A stretch of 64,000 bases of DNA from PWXP01 sp040772845. Its GTDB lineage: Bacteria > Planctomycetota > Planctomycetia > Pirellulales > Thermoguttaceae. How positions within the stretch are numbered: the first letter of the stretch is position 1; each line of letters opens with the position of its first letter. Positions 26,807 through 36,111 of this stretch are shown here, in pieces. The notes below the pieces were generated by a model that searched no databases, was not told the origin of the DNA, and was given only the letters and a program-made list of their open reading frames with translations. The DNA lies in contig JAXGXG010000002.1 in assembly GCA_040772845.1 (NCBI GenBank), positions 744,001 to 808,000 of the forward strand. The letters run 5' to 3'. Both the position numbers and the translations under genes were made by a program.

Positions 26807-27580
26807 ATGCCATCGCCATTTCCAGGAATGGATCCCTACCTGGAGGGGGGGGCGTGGCCCAGTTTTCATGTCCTCCTAATCGCAGAGATCCTCGGCACTT
26901 TGTTGCCGCGCATTCGGCCGAAGTACATTGTCGAGGCCGAACGTCGCGTCTACCTGGAGACCGATCCCTACGACCCGGAGCGCTTCATTCGGCCTGACGT
27001 GGCCATTGAGACAGAACCTTATGCGCCGTCTGCCCGTGCTGCGCAGACCGATGCTGCCCGCGTTGCCGAACCGGTGACTCTCACGTTGCCCATGCCTGCA
27101 GAGCACCGAGAAGCGTATCTGACGATTCGACTTGCAAAGCCTCGCAGGGTTGTCACCGTGATTGAGGTGCGGTCGCCCACGAACAAGAGCCTGCGCACGA
27201 CTGGCCGCGAGGTCTATCTTGCCAAGCGAGACGGCGTTCTCGAATGCAAGACGCACCTGGTCGAACTCGATCTGCTGCGAGGCGGTGAGCGATTGCCGGC
27301 GGTCCAGCCGTTGCCTGCGGCCGACTACTACGCATTTGTGTCGCGAGGAAATCGTCGCCCGCAAGTGGACGTGTACCCCTGGGGGCTTCGCCAGCCCATG
27401 CCGGCCATTCCCATCCCTTTAGAGCCGGAAGACCCGGACGTCGTTCTCGATTTGCAGGCGGTGTTCAACGCCGTGTACGACCGGGCGGGGTATGATTATT
27501 CGCTCGACTATGAGGGGCCGGTTGAACCACCGCTAGCAGACTCCGACGCCCAGTGGTCGAAAGGACTGCTCGCAAAGTGA
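26807..27580 (+). CDS. DUF4058 family protein
   Basis: A 257-residue protein that opens with the family hallmark MPSPFPGMDPYLE and WPSFHVLLIAEI. RPDVAIE and the central VVTVIEVRSPTNK follow, then DYYAFVSR and LRQPMPAIPIPLE. DUF4058 proteins are common in planctomycetes and cyanobacteria and have no established function; the central Glu-x-Arg-Ser-Pro-x-Asn-Lys segment recalls restriction-endonuclease-like folds, which is only a suggestion. The start ATG follows GAGGAG. It lies between the two M14 paralogues on the same strand; no link to them is evident. Confidence 0.9.
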   Translation: MPSPFPGMDPYLEGGAWPSFHVLLIAEILGTLLPRIRPKYIVEAERRVYLETDPYDPERFIRPDVAIETEPYAPSARAAQTDAARVAEPVTLTLPMPAEHREAYLTIRLAKPRRVVTVIEVRSPTNKSLRTTGREVYLAKRDGVLECKTHLVELDLLRGGERLPAVQPLPAADYYAFVSRGNRRPQVDVYPWGLRQPMPAIPIPLEPEDPDVVLDLQAVFNAVYDRAGYDYSLDYEGPVEPPLADSDAQWSKGLLAK

Positions 27581-27620
27581 AGTGGCGTGAGCCAATTTTC
27601 AAAGGATGCATTGGAGCATT

Positions 27621-29378
27621 ATGAACAAGCACCTTTATTGTAGTTTTGCCGTGCTGCTGTTGACTTGCGCTACGGCGTATGCTGGCGGAGACGAGCGGTT
27701 CCCTTACCAGCCGGTTGGCGCGCCGGCGGATCCGAAGGTTTCGGTCCACTGGAATCGTTATCACGACTACGCCGAGACCGCGGAGCTTCTCGGGGCCATT
27801 GTCGCCGAACACAAGAACTTGGCCCGGCTCGAAAGCCTTGGAGAATCGCATGGCGGGCGGGACATCTGGCTGCTGACCCTTTGCAATCCGGAAACGGGGA
27901 ATCCGGAAAGCAAGCCGGCCTTCTGGATCGACGGCGGCATTCACGGCAACGAGATCCAGGGGGTGGAGGTTGCTCTGTACACAGCGTGGTACTTGCTGGA
28001 GATGTACGGACGGAACGATTTTGTAACCCGTCTGCTGGATGAGCGAACGTTCTATATCGCGCCTATGCTCAGCCCCGACGCTCGCGACGGGCACATGCAT
28101 GGTCCGGCCAGCACACACTCGCCGCGATCAGGGATTCGGCCGGTGGACGACGACGGCGATGGACTCGTTGATGAGGACCCCTTCAACGACTTGGACGGCG
28201 ACGGCCACATCACGCAAATGCGCATTGGCGACCCGAATGGCCGTTACATTTCGCATCCGAAGTATCCGAATGTCATGATTCGCGCCGAGCCGGACGAACC
28301 GGGTAAGTACCGGATGCTGGGAACCGAGGGGTTCGACGACGACGGCGACGGCCGCATCAACGAGGATGGGCCGGGCCGTTACGATCCGAATCGCGACTGG
28401 CCATGGCAATGGCAACCTGCCTATATTCAGACCGGGGCAGGCCCTTACCCGCTTTGGCTTGGGCCGAATCGCGCAGCGGCGGATTTCATGCTGGGGCATC
28501 CGAATATCGCAGCGGCGCAGTCGTACCACAATGCGGCCGGAATGATTTTGCGCGGGCCGAGCCAGAAGTCGCAGAAATGGGACCGGGCCGATATTGCCGT
28601 ATTCGATGCCTTGGCGAAACGCGGGGAGGAGATGCTGCCGGGGTACAAGTATGTGATCATGGCCGACGACCTGTACGCGGGTTACGGAGTTGAAGTGGAT
28701 TGGTTGTATTCCATGCGCGGTTTGTTCGCATTTACCAACGAACTGTTCTCGCCGGAGAGTTTCTTCCACAAGAGCAGTCCTGGTCAGTTCTTTGCCAGTG
28801 AAGAAACCCGTGCGAAGTTCGACCACTTGCTGCTGTTTGGCGAAGGGACCGTACCGTGGCATGAAGTCGACCATCCCCAATATGGCGCCATTGAAGTCGG
28901 TGGCATGAAGAAGAACTGGGGCCGCCAGCCGCCTTCGTTCATGCTGGAAGAGGAATGCCATCGCAATATGGCGTTCAGCCTCTATCATGCCGACCAGATG
29001 CCGCTGGTGCGCATCGATCGGGCGGAGGTTAAGCCGCTCGACCAAGGGATATGGCAGGTCACGGCTGTGTTGGCGAATTCGAGGCTCATGCCTACCCGTA
29101 ACGCCATTGATCGCGAGCGGGGGATCACCTGCCCCGATCTGGCCGAAATTGAAGGCAAGAACCTCTCGGTACTCGCTGGTCTCTGGAGCGACGACCTGTT
29201 CTTTCTCGATGCCGAGGAGCAGGCCAAGGAGCCCGAACGGCTGAAGATTGCGGCCATACCCGGCATGGGAGCCGTCTATGTTCGCTGGATCGTGAAGGGT
29301 TCAGGCCCCTGCACGATACGGGTTCGATCGCAACGGGGTGGTATGGTCGATACCACCCTGGATTGCGGGAAGCCCTGA
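27621..29378 (+). CDS. Secreted zinc carboxypeptidase, M14 family
   Basis: A 585-residue exported enzyme. The signal peptide is residues 1-21 (CSFAVLLLTCATAYA). The M14 active site is complete: His108 and Glu111 in GGIHGNE, the Asn-Arg pair in DPNRDWPW, the third zinc ligand in QSYHNAAG, and a Glu in FAFTNELFSP suited to the catalytic base. Between strands it carries two aspartate-rich loops, DDDGDGLVDEDPFNDLDGDG and DDDGDGRINEDGPG, which look like EF-hand calcium sites. The C-terminal 100 residues form a beta-rich accessory domain. It should trim C-terminal residues from peptides in the periplasm. The start at ATG 27621 follows GGAG by four bases. Confidence 0.92.
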   Translation: MNKHLYCSFAVLLLTCATAYAGGDERFPYQPVGAPADPKVSVHWNRYHDYAETAELLGAIVAEHKNLARLESLGESHGGRDIWLLTLCNPETGNPESKPAFWIDGGIHGNEIQGVEVALYTAWYLLEMYGRNDFVTRLLDERTFYIAPMLSPDARDGHMHGPASTHSPRSGIRPVDDDGDGLVDEDPFNDLDGDGHITQMRIGDPNGRYISHPKYPNVMIRAEPDEPGKYRMLGTEGFDDDGDGRINEDGPGRYDPNRDWPWQWQPAYIQTGAGPYPLWLGPNRAAADFMLGHPNIAAAQSYHNAAGMILRGPSQKSQKWDRADIAVFDALAKRGEEMLPGYKYVIMADDLYAGYGVEVDWLYSMRGLFAFTNELFSPESFFHKSSPGQFFASEETRAKFDHLLLFGEGTVPWHEVDHPQYGAIEVGGMKKNWGRQPPSFMLEEECHRNMAFSLYHADQMPLVRIDRAEVKPLDQGIWQVTAVLANSRLMPTRNAIDRERGITCPDLAEIEGKNLSVLAGLWSDDLFFLDAEEQAKEPERLKIAAIPGMGAVYVRWIVKGSGPCTIRVRSQRGGMVDTTLDCGKP

Positions 29379-29435
29379 AGCCTGCCATAATGATCACTCT
29401 CCCTGAAGACGCCAGTACCTATGAGGAGGCATCCG

Positions 29436-30197
29436 ATGTCAGCACTTGATAGTATTCTTGTTTCACGACGCAGCTTTCTTGGCCGTACGGCCGTTGCAGG
29501 CGGTGCGCTGGCGGCATCGGTTGCCTTGCCTCGTGGCCTTGCCGCGGCCGAGACGCCGAAGCTCGAGCCGGGAAGTGTCATCCTGTTCCAGGGCGATTCG
29601 ATCACCGACGCCGGTCGCAATCGGCAGGCGACGGGTCCGAACGACCGGTCGGGGTTGGGGCACGGCTATCCTCTGCTGCTTGCAGCAGAACTCCTGGCGG
29701 ATCATCCGGAGAGCCGGTTGAACATCTACAGTCGGGGAATCAGCGGCAACAAGGTCCCGGACCTGGCTGCCCGTTGGCAGGACGATGCCATAGCGATGAA
29801 GCCAGCGTTGCTCAGTATTCTGATTGGCGTGAACGACATCTGGCACAAGCTTGCAGGCCGGTACGATGGTTCGGTAGCGGACTACGAGACTGGCTATCGC
29901 GCGCTGCTGAAGGAGACTCTCGAGAAGTTGCCGGGGGTATGCCTGGTCGTGTGTGAGCCGTTCGTATTGCGATGTGGCGCGGTCAATGAGCTGTGGTTCC
30001 CCGAGTTCGACTCGCGTCGCGCCGTAGCGAAGAAGCTGGCAAACGAATTGGGGCTTGTGTTTGTGCCGTTCCAGACGGCCTTTGATGAGGGAGTGAAGAA
30101 GGCGCCGCCTGCCTATTGGGCCGGCGACGGCGTTCATCCCACCATGGCCGGTCACGCCCTGATGGCGAGAGTCTGGCGTGAAACGGTCGGTATCTGA
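29436..30197 (+). CDS. Tat-exported SGNH/GDSL hydrolase
   Basis: A 253-residue esterase-like enzyme. Residues 1-38 form a Tat signal (VSRRSFLGRTAVAGGALAAS). The four SGNH blocks are present: Ser55 in GDSITDAG, Gly in RGISGNKVPD, Asn in IGVNDIW and Asp231/His234 in GDGVHP. It is likely a deacetylase or esterase acting on glycans or lipids outside the cytoplasm. The start is ATG at 29436, eight bases after GAGGAGG; an in-frame ATG at 29421 overlaps that site and is rejected. A Tat amidohydrolase follows on the same strand after 77 bases. Confidence 0.9.
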   Translation: MSALDSILVSRRSFLGRTAVAGGALAASVALPRGLAAAETPKLEPGSVILFQGDSITDAGRNRQATGPNDRSGLGHGYPLLLAAELLADHPESRLNIYSRGISGNKVPDLAARWQDDAIAMKPALLSILIGVNDIWHKLAGRYDGSVADYETGYRALLKETLEKLPGVCLVVCEPFVLRCGAVNELWFPEFDSRRAVAKKLANELGLVFVPFQTAFDEGVKKAPPAYWAGDGVHPTMAGHALMARVWRETVGI

Positions 30198-30274
30198 ATT
30201 GCGTGCCGCCGTCGTTGTGGTAGCGAAGTCGATTCGTAATTGAAGACGAATACCATTCATCAGGAGACATCCCC

Positions 30275-31393
30275 ATGCTTGAAGACAGCTCTGCATCAAG
30301 GCGTGATTTTCTGAGAACTTCGTCGGGCGCCTTGGCGGGCTTGGGCGTGCTGGGTGCTCTGGGGGCCGGTCGGGCCAGTGGCAGCCAAGCCGCGAGTGCC
30401 GCGGCGAAGGAGCCATTCACCTTGGCGACCATGCCCAGAATCGATGTGCACGGCCACATTCTGGCGAACCAGGATGCCCTCGATGGCTATATGGCGCTAA
30501 GGAGGTCGATGAAGGAGCAACTTGACGTCGAGATGGCCATGTGGGTAAGTGTAGGGAGCCGAGCCCAGGACCTTGCGGCCCTTCTGCAGATCCCCGAACT
30601 GACTGCCCGGTACGAAGGCCGGTTCCGGTTCTGCATTTACGATTACATAATCGAGGACGGGCTTCGCTTCTCGCCCGAGGAACTTGTCGAGTGGCAGGAT
30701 CGCGGCGCTGCGGGATTCAAGTTCTATCCCGGTTGGGGAAAGGGCGTGCAGATCGACCATCCGGCCAATACGCCGGTGTTTCATAAGATGGAGCAGATCG
30801 GCATGGTTGCCGCGTCTCCGCATGTATCGAATCCCTGCGGCACTTTCGGTCGCCGTTCGCAATGGTTCGACGAGCCGGTTGAGTTCTGGCGTCAGCAGCG
30901 GGCATGGGAGACCGTGCTACGGCGGCATCCGCAATTGGTGGTAGTCAATGCCCACATGCTATGGCTGTGTTATTCCGATGAGCAATTGGACGTTTTGCGG
31001 TACATGCTCTCGACGTATCCGAATTTGCACATCGACACGGCGACAACGCCCACATTCTGGCACGCGTTGGGACGTGAGAACCTGCGCGACTTTATGATCG
31101 AATATGCGGATCGGGTCCTGTTCGGGACCGACGTGGGCAGCAGTTGGTTTGTTCCCGTCCTGGACAAGCAGTTTCCGAAGCCGTGCGACAAGACGCCGCA
31201 GTATAAGCGGTACTTTGCCATGCTGGAGACGGACCAGGAGTTGCCCAGCGGGATTGACGATGAACATACGTTCCAGGGTTTGGCCTTGCCGCAGGACGTT
31301 CTGGAGAAGATTTACTTCCGCAATGCGATGCGAATCTATCCGAACGTACGCAAGGCATTGGCCGCCCTGGGTTATCTTGAAGACAAGGCGTGA
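30275..31393 (+). CDS. Tat-exported amidohydrolase-2 family metal-dependent hydrolase
   Basis: A 372-residue protein. Residues 1-42 are a Tat signal (SRRDFLRTSSGALAGLGVLG). The TIM-barrel amidohydrolase follows: His59 and His61 in IDVHGHI bind the first metal, NAHM about 200 residues on gives a further His, and FGTDVG holds the catalytic Asp. AAGFKFYPGWGKGVQID is a typical strand-loop of the PF04909 group. The reaction could be decarboxylation, lactone or amide hydrolysis; the sequence does not decide. The start ATG follows GGAG by about eight bases. It shares direction and export route with the SGNH hydrolase upstream. Confidence 0.88.
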   Translation: MLEDSSASRRDFLRTSSGALAGLGVLGALGAGRASGSQAASAAAKEPFTLATMPRIDVHGHILANQDALDGYMALRRSMKEQLDVEMAMWVSVGSRAQDLAALLQIPELTARYEGRFRFCIYDYIIEDGLRFSPEELVEWQDRGAAGFKFYPGWGKGVQIDHPANTPVFHKMEQIGMVAASPHVSNPCGTFGRRSQWFDEPVEFWRQQRAWETVLRRHPQLVVVNAHMLWLCYSDEQLDVLRYMLSTYPNLHIDTATTPTFWHALGRENLRDFMIEYADRVLFGTDVGSSWFVPVLDKQFPKPCDKTPQYKRYFAMLETDQELPSGIDDEHTFQGLALPQDVLEKIYFRNAMRIYPNVRKALAALGYLEDKA

Positions 31394-31494
31394 AGAGGAT
31401 CGGCAATGGGGCGGCGCCCGGACGTGCGCCATTTCTCGCCAGCAGATGAGCCTGGCCCAACCTTGCCGATGAATACCGCCGGATTGTGAAGTCC

Positions 31495-32856
31495 ATGAAT
31501 CGTCCCAAGGATGCACCGCAACGCGAAACGGCGATTCTCGATTCGGTCAATGAAGGCGTCTTCACGGTCGACTTGGACTGGCGAATTACGGCATTCAACA
31601 AGGCTGCCGAGCGTATCACGGGGGTAGACCGCAAGTTGGCCATCGGCAGTCCGTGTTGTGAAGTCTTTCGTGCGAATCTCTGCGAGACCAATTGCCCTCT
31701 GCGCCGCACGATGACCACCGGCCGGCCGATCGTCAATACGACGGGGCATATCATCAACCAGGATGGCGACCGCGTCCCGATTCGCATCTCCACGGCCCTC
31801 CTGATGGACGAGCAGGGGGCCGTGATAGGTGGAGTGGAGACCTTCCAGGATCTTACCCAGGTCGAACAGCTCCGGAAGCAACTGCAAGCACGCTATACGT
31901 TTGAAGACATCATCGGGCGTAGTCCCGCCATGATGCGGTTGTTCGATCTCGTACCGCAGATCGCCGCCAGCAGCAGCACGGTGCTTATCGAAGGTCCCAG
32001 CGGGACCGGAAAGGAACTGTTCGCCCGCGCCATCCATAACCTCTCACCGCGAAAGCGGAAACGTTTTGTCGCCGTCAACTGTGGCGCCCTGCCCGATACG
32101 CTGCTGGAAAGCGAGTTGTTCGGGCATAAGGCAGGCGCTTTTACCGATGCCAAACGGGACAAGCCTGGCCGATTCGCCCTGGCCGAAGGCGGTACGATCT
32201 TTCTGGACGAAATCGGAGATGTTTCGCCTGCAATGCAGGTACGGCTGCTCCGTGTGCTGCAGGAACGCGTGATGGAGCCGCTTGGCGGTGTGGAAAGCGT
32301 TCCGGTTGACGTGCGGGTCGTTGCTGCGACGAATAAGGATCTCGGGGCCCTGGTCAAGGCGGGGAAGTTCCGCGACGACCTGTATTACCGCATTCGCGTC
32401 GTCCATCTGAAACTGCCCGGGCTGCGAGAACGCCGCGAAGACATCCCCCTGCTGGTCGATCATCTGATTGGCAAGTTCAACCATTTGCAGGGAAAGGACA
32501 TCGTCGGCGTTTCCGATGAGGTGATGGCGCGATTGATGGAGCACGACTATCCGGGAAACGTCCGTGAACTCGAGAACATCATCGAGCAGGCGTTCGTGCT
32601 ATGCCGGGGCGGCGTGATTGAACTGAATCATCTTCCGCCGGAATTGCGGCCTGCAAGTGCAGGCCACGACCAGTCGCAGCCGATGAGTCTTGCGGCGATG
32701 GAACGATTCCTCATTACAGAAACGCTTCGACGACGCAAAGGCAACCGGAAGGAGAGCGCACACGATCTCGGCATCGATATCAGCACGCTGTATCGAAAGG
32801 TCAAGGCATTGGGGATCGACGCGCCGGACGTGGACGGCCGCGGACGGCGCGGGTAA
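31495..32856 (+). CDS. Sigma-54-dependent activator with cysteine-rich PAS domain
   Basis: A 453-residue cytoplasmic regulator. Residues about 10-125 are a PAS domain with a cysteine cluster (CCEVFRANLCETNCPLRR), a pattern that could bind an Fe-S or other metal centre or sense redox. Residues about 140-375 are the AAA+ domain: Walker A EGPSGTGKE, the sigma-54 contact loop ELFGHKAGAFTDA (GAFTDA rather than the usual GAFTGA) and Walker B GGTIFLDEIGD. The end is a Fis-type HTH (KGNRKESAHDLGIDISTLYR). It would act as an ATP-driven enhancer-binding protein. The start is taken at ATG 31495; a GTG nine bases upstream is possible, and no clear Shine-Dalgarno is seen. Confidence 0.93.
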   Translation: MNRPKDAPQRETAILDSVNEGVFTVDLDWRITAFNKAAERITGVDRKLAIGSPCCEVFRANLCETNCPLRRTMTTGRPIVNTTGHIINQDGDRVPIRISTALLMDEQGAVIGGVETFQDLTQVEQLRKQLQARYTFEDIIGRSPAMMRLFDLVPQIAASSSTVLIEGPSGTGKELFARAIHNLSPRKRKRFVAVNCGALPDTLLESELFGHKAGAFTDAKRDKPGRFALAEGGTIFLDEIGDVSPAMQVRLLRVLQERVMEPLGGVESVPVDVRVVAATNKDLGALVKAGKFRDDLYYRIRVVHLKLPGLRERREDIPLLVDHLIGKFNHLQGKDIVGVSDEVMARLMEHDYPGNVRELENIIEQAFVLCRGGVIELNHLPPELRPASAGHDQSQPMSLAAMERFLITETLRRRKGNRKESAHDLGIDISTLYRKVKALGIDAPDVDGRGRRG

Positions 32857-32870
32857 CCGGCCATCGCTTG

Positions 32871-35849
32871 TTACTGCTCGGCAAGCCATGCCTTCGCTTC
32901 GTCGTCGGTGGGCACATGGCGAGCGTCTTCCGTAAGGCAGATCAGGTCCAGTCGCGGGTTGAACTCGGCAGTTCCCGGCCCCTCGCGGGCGTAAATGCGA
33001 AAGGTGAACGGGCCGGCGGCAAGTCGCCTGACAACCGGATTGCCAGGCGGGGCCGAAGTCGAACCGCCGCCGGCGCCGGTCCAATGCCAACGATCGCTAC
33101 CGACTCCGCAATTGCCCAGAACCTGCCCGTCGCCAGGCGTCAAGGACACCTCATCGCCGGGAACGACAAATCCGAACGATTGGTCTCCGCCGCGAGGATA
33201 GCGGACGCGCGCCCAGACGGCCCACGCACCATCATGCGGGATGTCCAACGTATACTCGGCATACCAGTTCTGAATTGCCTTTACACTGGGCCGGCCGGTC
33301 ACGACAAGCACGTCGCCCAGAGCGCCCGATTCCCGAATGCCAAGATCGGAACCGAACGACATGTTGCCGACCAGTTGTTCCGCATCCGTCGCTCGAAGCC
33401 ATATCTGAGCCGGCTCGCGCAGACGCAATTCGGCCTGCTGAAGAGCCTCAACCAGTTGTTCCGGCGTAAGTGCAGGCGAAAGCACGGTTGTGCGTGCGAA
33501 GTTCACAGGGATTAGCGCCCGCTCCCCATCGGCATGGCCAGGCAATGCATTACCCATGAAGTCCACAATCCGTAGTGACTTGCAGGGGATATCCACTGCC
33601 AACTGCCCGTCCTGCCCCGTATGCCAGATCGTGGCGACGCTGCCCTTTCCCCACGCGCCGACCAGCGCCCGCAACTCGCGTGTCCCGGCCGGAGATTCGA
33701 CGCGTGACATTTCCACCCAAGTATCGCTCCCATCGACTCGGACGCGGGCGAAGTCCTTGCCAGGTTCCTGCAAACGCGCGAGCGTCTCCGCCGGCGCCTT
33801 GCGTCCGATGCGCATGGATTCGTACTCGCGGACAATTTTCAGGATTTCAGGAGTCAGAACGTGCGCCTCCAACTGCGAGAATCCGGTTTGAAGCGAGATG
33901 GGCGCATCGTAGCCCAGCGATTTGCACATGAGATATTCGAGTTCGTCGAGTTGAAGCCCGTCGTACTTCACCCGGATGTTCAGCTCGGTGGGTGAGACCA
34001 ACTCGCCGGACATGATGGTATTGTCGCAACTGGGCAGTTCCACCGGGCCTTCATGGCAGCCCAACTGGCGATACTGTCGGGCATCCGATTCGCTGAGTGC
34101 GACGGTATAGGTGCGTGTGCCCTGCGGCCAGATGCCGAACCAGCCTAGTTCGCCCGGCATCATGTCCTGCCGCACCGACAGCATATAGCGCACCGACCGG
34201 TCGATATGCTCCTGCACCGTGGGCCATGTCGTTGGCGGCTTGCCTCCGATAATCGCACCGCCAAGCGTATTGAGATAATGGTCTACGGTCGAACTGCGGG
34301 CGAACGAGTGCCACACCAGGTGATTCATTGCGGTTCCCATATGAAGGAGCGGACGCCTGGTGAACCGCTTCATCGCCTGCTCTTGGAAATTGGCGACGTA
34401 ATGGCTGTGCCGCCGCCTATCGACGTCTTCCCCGCCGTCGAAATAGACCATATCGAAGCCGCAATCGTTGAAGATTCCGGCAAGCCGCTCGGCGACCTCG
34501 TCGATCAGGTCGGTCTCCTGGTCGATAATGTACCCGTTAATGCAGCCGTCCACGGCGACATGGTACGCCTCGGCTTCGGCCTTATGAGCGGCAGCGGCAG
34601 TTCCCCATGCCCCACGGCGGCAGCCTTCAAATGTGTTCCAGACACCTTCCGGCCCGATCCGCTCGTATTGAATGATCTCGTCCCCGATGGTAACCTCGCG
34701 GTGCTTTGCGAGACCGCCCTCCCAATAGCGGTTGGCGACCGCCGAACTGCCGGGCCAGAACTGCAGGTTACCGGCCACGCGGATGTCGGTCTGTTCCGGG
34801 GTGATGGAGTCTTGAAGTTTCGCGATGAGCAGGCCGTCTGTCGGACGCCAGGAGGCCGATACGCCGCGGAGGAACCGCTTGTCGGGTACCGGAGTTACGT
34901 AGGGATCGCGTTTCGATATCTTCGAGGCGAACGTGTGCATGCCTACAAGAATGCCATGCTCATGGAGTTTGGTGACGACCGATTTCAGGCCCTCCTGCCC
35001 ATTTGGATACCTCGCCTGATTGAACAGATAATGGCCCGGGCTTGTGCACCATGCCCCGGACGAGATCATCACCTGCCGAATACCGGACCTCTTGCAATAG
35101 TCGATGACTTGGTCGACATCGGCCTCACCGAAGGACAGGAACCAATACGAGCCGCGAACCAGGTCGGTATCTTTGACCGGTATGCCGTCCTGATTCTCAT
35201 TTGTCAGTAGTCCGAAGGCATGAGACGCCTCCCGAGCCACGGCCTTCAGGTCCGATGTCGGGCAGATGAGGATTACTACGGCGGCGCCTTCGAGTTTTGG
35301 CCCTGGGGCGTCCTGCGTCGTTGCTGCGAGCGTGGCATGGCGGCCCGACCGGGCGCTACAGTTAGCCTGACGCGTCGCGGCCATCATGCAGACTGCGGTT
35401 TGCTCGTCCCAGGCAGCGTTCAATCGCCGGCCAACGTTTTCGGTAATGGCAACGGGTAGCTGGAGCAGTGTCATGCTCTCCGGACGTGTGCCGGCAATGG
35501 AGGTGAGCCGAAACAGAATCCAGTTCTCCTCCGATTCGATCGCGTAGGTCAAGACGGTATCCGTATTGGCGAAAGACACGGTCAGCACATTGCTGTCGAG
35601 AGTTGCCTTGGCGGCAATCCATCGCTGGCCTGTGTGCCGTATCTCCGCAATCGGCAACGACTCGCTTGCCGGCGCGAGTTCTCGCCCCGTTGCCTTGTCC
35701 AGCACCGATTGCCATTGAGCGTTCTCGGTAATGGCCAGCGTTGCCCGAGCGTTTTCGATGCTGATGTCGCCATACACCTGCGAAACAGCGAGCGCGGAAC
35801 AGAAAGCAGCGAGCCAACCGAACGTTGTCTTTGCGTTGCGGGGCATCAT
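32871..35849 (-). CDS. Large secreted glycoside-hydrolase-like protein with C-terminal binding module
   Basis: A 992-residue exported protein. The signal peptide is residues 1-27 (WLAAFCSALAVSQVYG). Residues about 30-210 are a beta-sandwich typical of the N-terminal part of alpha-galactosidase-like enzymes (WILFRLTSIAGTRPESMTLLQ). Residues about 225-640 look like a TIM barrel: VRGSYWFLSFGEADVDQVID, GIRQVMISSGAWC, LHEHGILVGMHTF and FDMVYFDGGEDVDRRR, whose Asp is a candidate nucleophile. Residues about 850-975 form a carbohydrate-binding sandwich (YAEYTLDIPHDGAWAVWARV, FTFRIYAREGPGTAEF). The exact family is not certain; GH36/GH27-clan relatives are my best guess. The start ATG follows GGAGG by eight bases. 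It converges with the sigma-54 activator. Confidence 0.75.
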   Translation of the reverse strand: MMPRNAKTTFGWLAAFCSALAVSQVYGDISIENARATLAITENAQWQSVLDKATGRELAPASESLPIAEIRHTGQRWIAAKATLDSNVLTVSFANTDTVLTYAIESEENWILFRLTSIAGTRPESMTLLQLPVAITENVGRRLNAAWDEQTAVCMMAATRQANCSARSGRHATLAATTQDAPGPKLEGAAVVILICPTSDLKAVAREASHAFGLLTNENQDGIPVKDTDLVRGSYWFLSFGEADVDQVIDYCKRSGIRQVMISSGAWCTSPGHYLFNQARYPNGQEGLKSVVTKLHEHGILVGMHTFASKISKRDPYVTPVPDKRFLRGVSASWRPTDGLLIAKLQDSITPEQTDIRVAGNLQFWPGSSAVANRYWEGGLAKHREVTIGDEIIQYERIGPEGVWNTFEGCRRGAWGTAAAAHKAEAEAYHVAVDGCINGYIIDQETDLIDEVAERLAGIFNDCGFDMVYFDGGEDVDRRRHSHYVANFQEQAMKRFTRRPLLHMGTAMNHLVWHSFARSSTVDHYLNTLGGAIIGGKPPTTWPTVQEHIDRSVRYMLSVRQDMMPGELGWFGIWPQGTRTYTVALSESDARQYRQLGCHEGPVELPSCDNTIMSGELVSPTELNIRVKYDGLQLDELEYLMCKSLGYDAPISLQTGFSQLEAHVLTPEILKIVREYESMRIGRKAPAETLARLQEPGKDFARVRVDGSDTWVEMSRVESPAGTRELRALVGAWGKGSVATIWHTGQDGQLAVDIPCKSLRIVDFMGNALPGHADGERALIPVNFARTTVLSPALTPEQLVEALQQAELRLREPAQIWLRATDAEQLVGNMSFGSDLGIRESGALGDVLVVTGRPSVKAIQNWYAEYTLDIPHDGAWAVWARVRYPRGGDQSFGFVVPGDEVSLTPGDGQVLGNCGVGSDRWHWTGAGGGSTSAPPGNPVVRRLAAGPFTFRIYAREGPGTAEFNPRLDLICLTEDARHVPTDDEAKAWLAEQ

Positions 35850-36111
35850 GCGTAGTACCTCCTGGTCGGTGGGTAAGAAGCGGAAGCATACGGGCAGGAA
35901 GCGGACGCGGCCGGCGCCATCTTCGGCGGTACGCCCGTTAGGAAGAGTCTATCACGCCGTGGTCGGGTATGCAATTGCTCTGGCGTTTGACCCTTGCCAT
36001 GATCTGGTGTATACACACGGTTGCGGGGAAGGCCTGTCTTCCTATGCGGATTTCGCATCGAATTGCACGCGCTCAGATCTTCCGTACTTCAAACGAAATG
36101 GGGCTGACAGC
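35850..36111. promoter_or_regulatory. Divergent intergenic region
   Basis: 262 bases separate the divergent 992-residue protein gene and DUF4838 protein 1, so both promoters should lie here. No operator-like palindrome or confident -35/-10 pair was found by eye. Confidence 0.4.
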
